Below are positions 35,076 to 42,738 of a stretch of 64,000 nt of DNA, in pieces. The position numbers and the translations under genes were made by a program. Origin of the DNA: Amycolatopsis sp. WQ 127309 (GTDB lineage Bacteria > Actinomycetota > Actinomycetes > Mycobacteriales > Pseudonocardiaceae); NCBI RefSeq assembly GCF_023023025.1, contig NZ_CP095481.1, forward strand, positions 8,259,001 through 8,323,000, read 5' to 3'. The notes under the pieces were generated by a model that was given only the letters and a program-made list of their open reading frames with translations, ran no database searches and was not told where the DNA came from. How positions within the stretch are numbered: position 1 is the stretch's first letter; each line of letters begins with the position of its first letter.

Positions 35076-35708
35076 GTGAAGTCCGTACTGGAACTGTCCC
35101 CGAGCCGGCGTGCGCTGGCCGAAGTCACCGACGAGCTGGGCCGGGGCCGGCCCGCGGTCGTCCACAACGGACGCGAGGCCGTGTTCGTGCTGCCACTGGC
35201 CGAGGTTTCGTCGCCGGCGGTGGCGTTCTTGGTCCGGCACGGCTCGGGTCTGCTGATCGCGGCCCTGCCGCGGAGCCGCTGCGACGACCTGGGCCTGCCG
35301 AGGATGTGGGGCGCGTTCGAGCAGCCGTCGGACTACTGCGTCACGGTCGACGCCGCGGACGGCATCACCACGGGCATCTCGGCGACCGACCGCGCGACGA
35401 CCCTCTCGCGGCTGGCCGACCCGTCGGCGGCCCCGGCGGACTTCCAGCGGCCGGGACACGTGATGACCCGCGCGACCCACCCGGACGGCGTCGTCGGCCG
35501 CGCCGGCTTCCCCGAAGCGGCGGCCGACCTGGCGGAACTGGCCCACTGCGGCCCGGCGGCGGTGTACACGCACATCGTCAGCCCCCTCGACCCGACGCGG
35601 CTCGCCAAGCCGGGCGAGCTGGACCGGCTGCGCGGCGACTGCGCGTTGCCGGCGGTGAGCTTGGCGATGCTGCGCGGGTTCCGGACCCGGCTGACGTCAG
35701 CCGCGTAG
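35076..35708 (+). CDS. RibB-fold (DHBP synthase-like) protein with lost catalytic residues
   Basis: This 210-residue protein aligns along its length with 3,4-dihydroxy-2-butanone 4-phosphate synthase: GRGRPAVVHNGREAVFVLPLAE, FLVRHGSGLLIAAL, DGITTGISATDRATTLSRLADP, FQRPGHVMT and GRAGFPEAAADLAELA. The substrate/phosphate-binding blocks TGISxxDRATT and RPGHV remain. The acidic loop normally reading DDEDRENEGD is shortened to HNGREA, the His of GGHTEA is Phe, and the Glu of the CEL block is replaced in THI. It therefore should not make DHBP by the known mechanism. GTG at 35073 or 35076 follows GGAAGG, 17 bp after the GGT gene, so it is cotranscribed. It may be a repurposed enzyme or binding protein of the cluster. 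Confidence 0.8.
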   Translation: MKSVLELSPSRRALAEVTDELGRGRPAVVHNGREAVFVLPLAEVSSPAVAFLVRHGSGLLIAALPRSRCDDLGLPRMWGAFEQPSDYCVTVDAADGITTGISATDRATTLSRLADPSAAPADFQRPGHVMTRATHPDGVVGRAGFPEAAADLAELAHCGPAAVYTHIVSPLDPTRLAKPGELDRLRGDCALPAVSLAMLRGFRTRLTSAA

Positions 35709-36851
35709 CCGGGCATTGAGCCGGGCGGCCTGGCGAGTGAGGTGGTCGCGCTCCGGCACGCTGGCCGCCGCCCGCGCGGCCTCGGCGTAGAGCCGGGCCG
35801 CGCCCGCCGCGTCGCCGTCGCGCTCGTGGAGGTACGCCGAGACGGCCGTGTAGCGCGGCAGCGCGGGATCGAGGTCCGCCAACGCGGCCAGGCCGGCGGG
35901 GGCGCCGTCGGCCTCGCCGACGGCGACGGCCCGGTTGAGCCGGGCCACCGGGCTGCCGGTGAGCCGCACCAGCTCGTCGTACCACTCGACGATCTGCACC
36001 CAGTCGGTCTCCTCGGCCGTCTGCGCGTCGGCGTGCAGCGCGGCGATGGCCGCCTGGGCCTGGAACTCGCCCAGCCGGTCGCCGGTCAGCGCCGTCTGGA
36101 GGATGTCGACGCCCTCGGTGATCAGGCGGGTGTTCCAGCGGCTCCGGTCCTGCTCGGCCAGCGGCACGAGACTGCCGTCGGGCCCGGTCCGCGCGGGCCG
36201 CCGGGCGTGGTGCAGCAGCATGAGGGCGAGCAGGCCCGCGACCTCTTCGTCGTGGGTCCCGACCGCCAGCTGGCGGGTGAGCCGGATCGCCTCGGCGGCC
36301 AAATCAACACTGCCGCCGTAGCCCTCGTTGAAGACGAGGTAGAGCACGCGCAGCACCGTGGTGAGGTCGCCGGTCCGCGTGAGCCGGACGCCCGAGACGG
36401 TCTTCTTGGCCCGGCTGATCCGCTGGGCCATGGTCGCTTCCGGCACCAGGTAGGCCTGCGCGATCTGCCGCGTGGTCAGGCCGCCGACCGCGCGCAGCGT
36501 GAGCGCGACGGCCGACGCCGGGGTCAGCGACGGGTGCGCGCACAGGAAGTACAGCTGGAGCGTGTCGTCCACGGCCGCGCCCGGCTCGGGCGCGGGCTCG
36601 TCGTCGACGCGGTCCTCGCGCTGCCGCCGGGACGTCTCGGCGCGGGTGGCGTCGAGGAACTTGCGCCACGCCACGGTGATCAGCCAGCCCTGCGGGTCGC
36701 GCGGCACCTCGGCCGGCCACGTGCGCAGCGCCTCGATCAGGGCGTCCTGCACGGCGTCTTCGGCCGCCGCGAAGTCGGCGCCGCGCCGGACGAGGATGCC
36801 GAGCACGGTGGGGGTGAGGGTCCGCAGCAGGGCTTCGTCCACGGACGTCAC
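35697..36851 (-). CDS. ECF sigma factor, group 42 type (module 2)
   Basis: This 384-residue protein has sigma region 2 (GADFAAAEDAVQDALIEALRTWP, GWLITVAWRKFLDATRAE) and sigma region 4 ([36 protein letters not shown]). The long helical C-terminal extension has TDWVQIVEWYDELVRLTGSPVARLNRAVAVGEADGAPAG. GTG 36851 overlaps the stop of the DGPF gene by 4 nt. Its 3' end overlaps the convergent RibB-like gene by 12 nt, so transcription from the cluster and from this operon may interfere. It is clearly a paralogue of modules 1 and 3. Confidence 0.9.
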   Translation of the reverse strand: MTSVDEALLRTLTPTVLGILVRRGADFAAAEDAVQDALIEALRTWPAEVPRDPQGWLITVAWRKFLDATRAETSRRQREDRVDDEPAPEPGAAVDDTLQLYFLCAHPSLTPASAVALTLRAVGGLTTRQIAQAYLVPEATMAQRISRAKKTVSGVRLTRTGDLTTVLRVLYLVFNEGYGGSVDLAAEAIRLTRQLAVGTHDEEVAGLLALMLLHHARRPARTGPDGSLVPLAEQDRSRWNTRLITEGVDILQTALTGDRLGEFQAQAAIAALHADAQTAEETDWVQIVEWYDELVRLTGSPVARLNRAVAVGEADGAPAGLAALADLDPALPRYTAVSAYLHERDGDAAGAARLYAEAARAAASVPERDHLTRQAARLNARLRG

Positions 36852-37255
36852 TCCGTGATCGTCGGGGGCGCGGTCAGGAACGGGCGCACCTCGAGCCACT
36901 CCTGGATCGGCGTCCCGCCGGCACCCGGTGCGGCGGACAGTTCGCCGGCGAGCTCGAGCGCGCGCTCGTAGCTGTCGACGTCGATGATCGTCCAGCCGGC
37001 GATGAGGTCCTTGGTCTCCGCGAACGGCCCGTCGGTGACTGGCGGCCGTCCCTCGCCGTCGGACCGGACGAACGTGCCGTCGGGGGAGAGCGGCCGGTGT
37101 TCGACGAACTCGCCGGTGCTCTCGAGCCGGTCGGCGAAGTCCTGCATGTACTGGACGTGGGCCGTGAGCTCCGCCGGCGTCCACTGGTCCATCGGGACGT
37201 CGTTGACCGCGGCCGGGGCGCCCCGGTAGTGCTTGAGCAGCAGGTACTTGGTCAT
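36848..37255 (-). CDS. YCII/DGPF family protein (module 2)
   Basis: This 135-residue protein begins MTKYLLLKHYRGAP and contains PVTDGPFAETKDLIAGWTIIDVDSYERALELA, the DGPF block. It also has the LSPDGTFVRSDGEGRPPV segment typical of these ECF42 partners. It lies immediately upstream of the sigma factor gene with overlapping stop and start. A PNPOx-like gene ending 32 bp upstream on the same strand probably heads the operon. Confidence 0.9.
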   Translation of the reverse strand: MTKYLLLKHYRGAPAAVNDVPMDQWTPAELTAHVQYMQDFADRLESTGEFVEHRPLSPDGTFVRSDGEGRPPVTDGPFAETKDLIAGWTIIDVDSYERALELAGELSAAPGAGGTPIQEWLEVRPFLTAPPTITE

Positions 37256-37287
37256 GGTGATCTCCTTCGCGAGGTGGTCTTCGGGAC

Positions 37288-37785
37288 TCAGGCGCTCTGC
37301 CGCGCGGCACGTTCGTGCATCAGCTCCTCGACGGCGCTGGGCAGGGTCTGCTCGAAGTCGATGAGCTTCGCCCAGGTCGGGGTCACGACGATCCGGACCA
37401 TACCGTCGTAGAGGTCACGCACCTCCGCCTCCCACTCGACGCGCTGCTCGGGCGTCATCTCGTAGGTGCCGTTCATCTGCAGGTACTCCTCCGGGATGCC
37501 GTCGACGACGTCCAGTGCGGCCTGGCCGCGAATGAGCAGGATCTTGGGCGGGTGCACCTCGGTGTCGATCGTCAGGGCGACCGCCGGGTTGGCGCGCAGA
37601 GCGTGCAGCTTGGGGGCGTTCTTCGGGGTGCAGAGGACGATCTGCGAGCCGGTCCAGGTGAACCCGATCGGGATGGTGCGCGGGGTGCCGTCCATGGCGA
37701 CGTAGGCCAGCCGGGTCAGGTCGCGGGCCAGCAGCTCCTGGCTGTACGGGCGGTTCAGGATCTCGGTGATCTCGGTCTGGTGCAC
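37288..37785 (-). CDS. Pyridoxamine 5'-phosphate oxidase-like flavin/F420-binding protein
   Basis: This 165-residue split-barrel protein reads [59 protein letters not shown]. That is the FMN- or F420-binding PNPOx pattern seen in many actinobacterial oxidoreductases. The C-terminal [31 protein letters not shown] is also common in the group. It is likely the first gene of the ECF42 module 2 operon. The substrate is unknown. Confidence 0.85.
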   Translation of the reverse strand: MHQTEITEILNRPYSQELLARDLTRLAYVAMDGTPRTIPIGFTWTGSQIVLCTPKNAPKLHALRANPAVALTIDTEVHPPKILLIRGQAALDVVDGIPEEYLQMNGTYEMTPEQRVEWEAEVRDLYDGMVRIVVTPTWAKLIDFEQTLPSAVEELMHERAARQSA

Positions 37786-37922
37786 GGTTCCTCCAGTGGT
37801 CGCTGTCGCCCCTGGGACGGAGCCGGTCCCGCATTCTCGACATCACCGCGGGGGACGGGTCCCGAAATTTTTCGCGGCCCGTTCTAGAGTGCGGCGATTC
37901 CAACCGAAGACGGGGGCAGAAC

Positions 37923-38843
37923 ATGACTTCCACCAGGCAGGACGGCGACACCTGGGACCTGGCGTCCAGCGTCGGCACCACGGCGACCGCCGCCGCGGCG
38001 GCCCGGGCGATCGCGACCCGCGAGGACAGCTCGCTCTTCGCCGACCCGTTCGCCGAACCACTCGTCCGGGCGGTCGGCGTCGACCTCCTCACCCGGCTGG
38101 CGTCCGGTGAGCTGCCGCCGGGCGACCTGGTCGAGCACGTGGCGATCGACGTGGCCAAGGTCCGCGGCAAGTTCTACGACGACTTCTTCCTCGACGCGGC
38201 GAACGCGGGCATCACACAGGCCGTGATCCTGGCTTCGGGGCTGGACTCCCGCGCGTACCGCCTGCCGTGGCCGGCCGGGACGGTGGTGTACGAGCTGGAC
38301 CAGCCACAGGTCGTCGAGTTCAAGACCCGCGCACTGGCCGACCTGGGCGCCGAGCCCACCGCCGAGAGGCGAGTAGCCGCGGCCGACCTGCGCGACGACT
38401 GGCCGGCCGCCCTGCGCGACGCCGGTTTCGACCCGACGCGGCCGACCGCGTGGAGCGCCGAAGGCCTGCTCGGCTACCTGCCACCGGAGGCCCAGGACAG
38501 CCTGCTGGACACGATCACCGAACTCAGCGCGCCGGGCAGCCGCTTGGCCACCGAAAGCCGTCCCAACCCGAAGCCGGGTGAAGAGGACCGGACGAAGGAA
38601 AGCCTGAACCGCGTCTCCGAGCGCTGGCGCGAGAGCGGTTTCGACCCGGGAATGGCCAAGCTGCGCTACTTCGGCGAACGCAACGAGGCGGCGCCCTACC
38701 TGGCGGGCCTAGGTTGGGCGTTGACCGGAAGAACGGTCGGGGACCTGCTGGCCGCCGCCAACCTCCCACCCTTGAGGGAGGACGGCCTGCGGCTGGGGAA
38801 CGTGCGCTACATCAGCGGCACGTTGAACGAGACGCCGAACTAG
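37923..38843 (+). CDS. Class I SAM-dependent methyltransferase, PPM1/LCMT-like (TIGR00027 type)
   Basis: This 306-residue protein has the hallmarks of the actinobacterial leucine-carboxyl-methyltransferase-like family: [27 protein letters not shown] at the start, the SAM motif [50 protein letters not shown] and [20 protein letters not shown]. Members are abundant in mycobacteria and Pseudonocardiales, and their substrates are largely unknown. ATG 37923 follows GGGGGCAG. It is monocistronic and divergent from the PNPOx gene. Confidence 0.88.
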   Translation: MTSTRQDGDTWDLASSVGTTATAAAAARAIATREDSSLFADPFAEPLVRAVGVDLLTRLASGELPPGDLVEHVAIDVAKVRGKFYDDFFLDAANAGITQAVILASGLDSRAYRLPWPAGTVVYELDQPQVVEFKTRALADLGAEPTAERRVAAADLRDDWPAALRDAGFDPTRPTAWSAEGLLGYLPPEAQDSLLDTITELSAPGSRLATESRPNPKPGEEDRTKESLNRVSERWRESGFDPGMAKLRYFGERNEAAPYLAGLGWALTGRTVGDLLAAANLPPLREDGLRLGNVRYISGTLNETPN

Positions 38844-39162
38844 CACCCACGGCCTTGTCGAGGGTCGTGAGTGGTCAGCCGGGCTGGGAGCGGACCTGCT
38901 TTCGGTGACCCACCGGTTCCGGTGCCGGCTGTGGTCTGTGGTTGCTGAGGCTGGCGTACTGCCGGGTCTGCTGCGGCTTCTCGTCAGTGTTCAGCCGGGA
39001 TCGTGTGGCTGGCGTTCGACACGCGGCAGTTCCGCACCGTCGCGATAGTCGGCTTCCAACGGACCGACGTTCGGCCACCTACCGGAACACCGCTGGTCCG
39101 CATCACGTAGGTCCGGCACCCCGCCGCACCAGAAGTCACACGCGCCACACCGGCACCGGTCT

Positions 39163-39232
39163 GCGCGCGGGGGTGGAGTCAGATCGCGCCACTGTCAGAT
39201 CCGGTCAGCGCGCGGGGGATGGGCAGATCGCG
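39163..39232. repeat. Imperfect tandem direct repeat
   Basis: GCGCGCGGGGG, 6-7 nt of spacer, then AGATCGCG occurs at 39163-39188 and again at 39208-39232. The two copies start 45 bp apart in non-coding DNA. The role is unknown. Confidence 0.5.
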
Positions 39233-39364
39233 GCCGCCGTCGTTGAGCGGCGCGCGTTGGCCGCGGCGCCGTCCGGCGGCGTGTGCGGGCCCCGGAGAGG
39301 GGGTCCTAGTTTTTGAGCGCCTCTTTGCGTCCCTTCAAGCCTCAAGGCTTCTCCAGGCTCATCT

Positions 39365-39394
39365 GAGTTTGGATATGTAACCTTATCCGAACTC
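39365..39394. promoter_or_regulatory. 11-bp inverted repeat, candidate operator
   Basis: GAGTTTGGATA (39365-39375) and TATCCGAACTC (39384-39394) pair at 10 of 11 positions with an 8-nt spacer, about 80 bp upstream of the coiled-coil gene. Confidence 0.5.
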
Positions 39395-39413
39395 AAGCAC
39401 GCTATTAGTTCAC

Positions 39414-39464
39414 TTCTAATTTAGAACGACTGTTTCTAGTTCTAATCAGAAAGTTTGATAGAGT
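39414..39464. promoter_or_regulatory. TTCTAA motif cluster with possible leaderless promoter
   Basis: TTCTAATTTAGAA (39414-39426) is a perfect 6-bp inverted repeat about one base. TTCTAG (39434) and TTCTAAT (39440) are further direct copies of the half-site, and TTTCT/AGAAA (39433-39452) is another inverted pair. TAGAGT (39459-39464) could be a -10 box 8 nt before the ATG at 39472, giving a nearly leaderless mRNA, since no RBS is visible. Confidence 0.4.
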
Positions 39465-39471
39465 CTTGACC

Positions 39472-40527
39472 ATGACGGAAGATGCTGGTCAAGCCCGGGT
39501 TTGCGAGTACCGACGCTGTGGAGCGGCTCTGCCGCCCGCCGTGGGCCGGGGGAGCCGGGCGCGGTTCTGCCAGGACGGGAAGACCTGGGGACGGCGGAAC
39601 CTCACCTGCCGCGACGCCGAAGCCGTCCTGGCCGACGCCGAGTCCCTGCGCGAGAGCGACACCGCGCTCGACGACACCGCCGTCACGGCGTTATCCGGGC
39701 AGGTCGACCGGGTGCTCGAACCGGCGCGAGGGCTCGTCGAGACGCTCACGACGCTGCGCCACCAGCTCGAAGCGACCACCACCACCGCCCTCGCCGAGCG
39801 GGACGCCGCCCTGGCCGAGGCCGACGAGCACCGGCTCCAGCGCGGCCGGGCCGACGCCGAAGCCGCCCAGGCTCGCGACGTCGCTGAAGAAGCCGTGCGG
39901 CAGGCGGCCGTTGCCGAGAAGGAGAAGACGGCCGCCGGCCGGGAACGGGATCAGGAGCGCGCCGTCCGCAAGGCTGCCGTGCAGGAGCAGCAACGCGCCG
40001 AGGGACAGCTGGCCGCCGTGCGGGATGAGCTCGCCCGCGTCGCCGAGCGGGCCGAGGCTGCCGCGGCCCTCGCCGGGGAGCGGGCCACGGCCATCGCCAC
40101 CGTCACCGCTGAACTCGCCGCCACCCGGACCGCGCTCGACGACGAACGGGGCCGTGGTCAGGACGCCAACATGCGAGCGGAAGCCGCGACCGTCCGTGCG
40201 GAGGCCGCCGAAACCCGAGCAGAAGCCGTCTCACAGAAGCTCGACGCCGCGCGCGAGGAGCACGCCAAAGCCCGTCAGGAAGCCGCCGATCGGGCTCAGG
40301 CCGACGTCGAACGGCTCCGCGCCGGCTTCGACCAGCGGCTGGCCGAGGTACAGGCGTCCCACGAGCAGACCGTCCGGTCCATGCACGAGACCACCACGAA
40401 CCTGGGCGCCGAGCTGCGCACCAGTACCGCCCGGGCCGACGCCGCCGACCACCGGCTGAGCCAGGTCCGCGCGGCCCTGAAGGACGAAGAAGTCTCAGTA
40501 ACACTTAAGCAGTTACTTGACCAATGA
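39472..40527 (+). CDS. Zinc-finger/coiled-coil protein (KfrA-like architecture)
   Basis: This 351-residue protein has an N-terminal Cys cluster (CEYRRCGAALPP, RFCQDGKTWGRRNLTC, within residues 9-46) that looks like a small zinc finger. A heptad-rich Ala/Glu/Arg coiled coil follows from about residue 60 to 335. No enzymatic domain is visible. The layout recalls KfrA/SMC-like DNA-binding coiled-coil proteins of plasmids and actinobacterial chromosomes, but the HTH of KfrA is absent. Two rare TTA leucine codons (39691, 40513) and AT-rich ends suggest transfer or bldA-type control. ATG 39472 is chosen over TTG 39466. The function is unknown. Confidence 0.7.
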   Translation: MTEDAGQARVCEYRRCGAALPPAVGRGSRARFCQDGKTWGRRNLTCRDAEAVLADAESLRESDTALDDTAVTALSGQVDRVLEPARGLVETLTTLRHQLEATTTTALAERDAALAEADEHRLQRGRADAEAAQARDVAEEAVRQAAVAEKEKTAAGRERDQERAVRKAAVQEQQRAEGQLAAVRDELARVAERAEAAAALAGERATAIATVTAELAATRTALDDERGRGQDANMRAEAATVRAEAAETRAEAVSQKLDAAREEHAKARQEAADRAQADVERLRAGFDQRLAEVQASHEQTVRSMHETTTNLGAELRTSTARADAADHRLSQVRAALKDEEVSVTLKQLLDQ

Positions 40528-40559
40528 GCCGAGTGAGCCTAACTTAAGTACATGCTTAA
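40517..40559 (+). promoter_or_regulatory. Promoter and operator of the arsR operon (leaderless)
   Basis: TTGACC (40517-40522) and TAACTT (40540-40545) are 17 nt apart and place the transcription start at or next to the ATG at 40552. The -35 box lies inside the last codons of the preceding gene. TTAAG (40544-40548) and CTTAA (40555-40559) form an inverted repeat spanning the -10 box and start codon, a likely ArsR site. Confidence 0.5.
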
Positions 40560-40896
40560 CCATGACGAGGCGCTGGACCTCGTGTTCCGCGCGCTGGGGG
40601 ACCGGACGCGGCGGGCTCTGGTGGAGCGGCTCGTGCGCGGTCCGGCGTCGGTCAGTGAGCTGGCCGCGCCGCTGCCGATGTCGCTCGCCGCCGTCGTGCA
40701 GCACCTGCAGGTGCTCGAAACGGCCGGGATCGTGCGCTCGGAGAAGGTCGGCCGGGTGCGCACCTGCCGGATCGTGCCGGAGGTGCTGCGCGGCGGCGAG
40801 CACTGGCTCGGGCGCCAGCGCACCGCGTGGGAGAGCAAGCTCGACCGGCTCGGGGACTTCCTCGAGCCGGGCAATTCGGAAGGACGCACCTCATGA
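40552..40896 (+). CDS. ArsR family winged-helix regulator
   Basis: This 114-residue protein starts LNHDEALDLVFRALGDRTRRALVERLVRGPASVSELAAPLPMSLAAVVQHLQVLETAGIVRSEKVGRVRTCRI, a complete ArsR winged helix without a metal-binding Cys box. It heads an operon with an AHSA1-type protein and a SnoaL-like protein, all with 4-nt ATGA/GTGA overlaps. The mRNA appears leaderless. The regulator probably represses its own operon through the TTAAG-N6-CTTAA repeat. Confidence 0.9.
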   Translation: MLNHDEALDLVFRALGDRTRRALVERLVRGPASVSELAAPLPMSLAAVVQHLQVLETAGIVRSEKVGRVRTCRIVPEVLRGGEHWLGRQRTAWESKLDRLGDFLEPGNSEGRTS

Positions 40897-41321
40897 CCGT
40901 CACGCACAGCACGTTCACCCTGGAACGCACCTACGCCGCGACACCCGCGCGGGTGTTCGACGCCTGGGCGGACCCTGCCGCGAAGGCCCGCTGGTTCGGC
41001 GGGGAAACCCACGCGCTGGACTTCCGGACCGGCGGCAGCGAGGTGACCACGGGCACCGCGCCGAACGGCACCAAGCTCGAAGCGGCCTCGACCTACCACG
41101 ACATCGTCCCCGACGAGCGGATCGTCTACTCCACCACGCTGACCGGCGGCGACACCCTCGCCACCGTCTCGACGACGACGATCGAGCTGCTCCCCGACGC
41201 CGCCGGCACCCGCCTCGTCCTCACCGAGCAGGGCACCTTCCTCGACGGCGCGGAGGAACCCGCCTGGCGCGAGCAGGGCACCGGCGACTGGCTGGACAAG
41301 CTGGGCGAGGAGCTGAAGTGA
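40893..41321 (+). CDS. SRPBCC/AHSA1 domain protein
   Basis: This 142-residue Aha1-C-like protein reads FTLERTYAATPARVFDAWADPAAKARWFGGE, then LDFRTGGSEVTTGTAPNG and TTTIELLPDAAGTRLVLTEQGTFLDG. The last segment is the SRPBCC C-terminal pattern. It is translationally coupled to the upstream arsR gene and the downstream SnoaL-like gene. It would bind a hydrophobic small molecule; the ligand is unknown. Confidence 0.88.
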   Translation: MTVTHSTFTLERTYAATPARVFDAWADPAAKARWFGGETHALDFRTGGSEVTTGTAPNGTKLEAASTYHDIVPDERIVYSTTLTGGDTLATVSTTTIELLPDAAGTRLVLTEQGTFLDGAEEPAWREQGTGDWLDKLGEELK

Positions 41322-41752
41322 CCCCTGGGGCGCTGATCGAGTCCCGCGTCGCGGCCGTAGCGGCGAAGGACCTCGACGCACTCCTGGCCTGCTACGCCGA
41401 GGACGTCACGTTGTTCGACGCGGTCGGTCGGTTGCGCGACACGGGCCGTGAAGCGGAACGGGCCCGGCTGCGGGAGTGGTTCGGCGCCTACCGATCCGCG
41501 ATCGAGCTGGACATCCGCGACCTGGAGGTCGTCGCCGACGGCGATGTCGCCTTCGCGTCCTACCTGTTCCGCGTGCGCGGCACCATGCTCGACGGAACCG
41601 CCGTGGCGATGTGGGTGCGCTCGACTGCCGGGCTCCGCCGCGGCGACGGCGGCTGGAAGATCGTCCACGAGCACAGCTCGGTCCCGTTCGACGGTGCCAC
41701 CGGCGAAGCGCTCACCCGGCTGCGGCCCGGGTCCGGTACAGCTGCGGGCTGA
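41318..41752 (+). CDS. SnoaL-like (NTF2 fold) protein
   Basis: This 144-residue protein has the cone-shaped NTF2-like fold pattern: LIESRVAAVAAKDLDALLACYAEDVTLFDAVGRLRDTG, then VVADGDVAFASYLFRVRGTMLDG and WKIVHEHSSVPFD. Such proteins can be isomerases, cyclases or dehydratases, or non-enzymatic. The GTG start overlaps the AHSA1 stop. The 3' end overlaps the convergent AraC gene by 41 nt. No catalytic role can be assigned. Confidence 0.82.
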   Translation: MTPGALIESRVAAVAAKDLDALLACYAEDVTLFDAVGRLRDTGREAERARLREWFGAYRSAIELDIRDLEVVADGDVAFASYLFRVRGTMLDGTAVAMWVRSTAGLRRGDGGWKIVHEHSSVPFDGATGEALTRLRPGSGTAAG

Positions 41753-42656
41753 CGCCGAACTCGCGTTTGAACGCCGTGCTGAGGGCGAACGCGCTGCCGT
41801 AGCCGACCTGGTGGGCGACCGCGCCGATCGTCGCTTCCCGTTGCTGGCGCAGGAAATCCGCGGCCAGCGCGAGCCGCCAGCCGGTCAGGTAGGCCATCGG
41901 GGTCTCGCCGACGGTCGTGGCGAACCGGCGGGCCAGCGCGGCCCGGGAGACGCCGGTGTCGGCGGCGAGCTTCGCGACCGTCCACGGCTCGGCCGGCTGG
42001 TGCTGCAGCAGCCGCAGCGCCTGCCCGACGATCGGGTCGTCGTGCGCGCGGTACCAGGCGGGCGCGCTGGTGTCGGGCCGGTCGAACCAGGCCCGCAGCG
42101 CCGCGATGAGCAGCAGGTCCAGCAGCCGGTCGAGGACGGCTTCCTGGCCGGGGACGTCCCGGCCGATCTCCCCGGCGAGCAGCCCGACCAGCGGCGTCGG
42201 CCAGTCGGTGGCGCGCAGGACGATCAGCACGGGCAGCGCCGCGAGGAGCCGTTTGCTGAGCTCCCCTTCCATGCCGTAGGTGCCGGTCAGCAGCACGACC
42301 GGGCCGTTAGTGCCGTGGCCCCAGGTCCGGACGCCGAGGTCGGCGTAGTCGGTGAGGTGCCCGCCGTCGGGCGTGCGGCATTCCTGCCCGGGCAGGATGA
42401 TCGCCTGCGGCGGTGTCCCGGGGTGGTCGGCGACGACGTACGGGTCCGGGCCGCGTGCGATCGCGACGTCCCCTTCGCGCAGCTGGACGGCTTCGCCGCC
42501 GTCGGGCACGATCCACGCTTCGCCGCGCACCACCGAGACGACCGTCAGCGGGGCCCGGTCTTCGATGCGCAGCGACCACGGCGGGGTCAGTACCGACCGC
42601 AGCAGGAACGCGCCGTGCGCGCGGGGGCCGTCGAGCAGAGCGGCGAGCGGATCCAT
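41712..42656 (-). CDS. AraC family transcriptional regulator (cupin N-terminal domain)
   Basis: This 314-residue protein has an AraC-type cupin ligand domain (SLRIEDRAPLTVVSVVRGEAWIVPDGGEAVQLREGDVAIARGPDPY, residues about 25-75). The C-terminal double helix-turn-helix includes AEPWTVAKLAADTGVSRAALARRFATTVGETPMAYLTGWRLALAADFLRQ and VGYGSAFALSTAFKREFGVSPQLYR. It is divergent from an NmrA-like NAD(P)-binding gene that is its probable target, a pairing common in actinobacteria. The start is ATG 42656. Confidence 0.9.
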   Translation of the reverse strand: MDPLAALLDGPRAHGAFLLRSVLTPPWSLRIEDRAPLTVVSVVRGEAWIVPDGGEAVQLREGDVAIARGPDPYVVADHPGTPPQAIILPGQECRTPDGGHLTDYADLGVRTWGHGTNGPVVLLTGTYGMEGELSKRLLAALPVLIVLRATDWPTPLVGLLAGEIGRDVPGQEAVLDRLLDLLLIAALRAWFDRPDTSAPAWYRAHDDPIVGQALRLLQHQPAEPWTVAKLAADTGVSRAALARRFATTVGETPMAYLTGWRLALAADFLRQQREATIGAVAHQVGYGSAFALSTAFKREFGVSPQLYRTRAAAG

Positions 42657-42738
42657 GCGCCCGAGTGTAGACGCTGGAACATGCCATCGAGGCTGTGAAC
42701 TATGGAGAGTCTCACCGTGGGCCGGTTGACTCACGGCC

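Larger units (their letters stand above)
38844..39471. other. 628-bp intergenic region with direct repeats and an AT-rich promoter island
   Basis: No frame here has convincing codon bias. The left part contains an imperfect direct repeat (39163-39188 and 39208-39232). From about 39305 to 39471 the sequence becomes strikingly AT-rich compared with the rest of the window. This part holds an 11-bp inverted repeat and a cluster of TTCTAA motifs directly before the coiled-coil gene. Confidence 0.6.

Noticed and set aside
38942..39316. 124-residue open frame in the gap after the PPM1-like gene
   Set aside because: The composition is Arg/His-rich without codon bias or motifs, and it spans the direct repeats; it looks non-coding.
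39205..39396. 63-residue minus-strand frame in the AT-rich island
   Set aside because: It crosses the inverted repeat and has no RBS or family resemblance.
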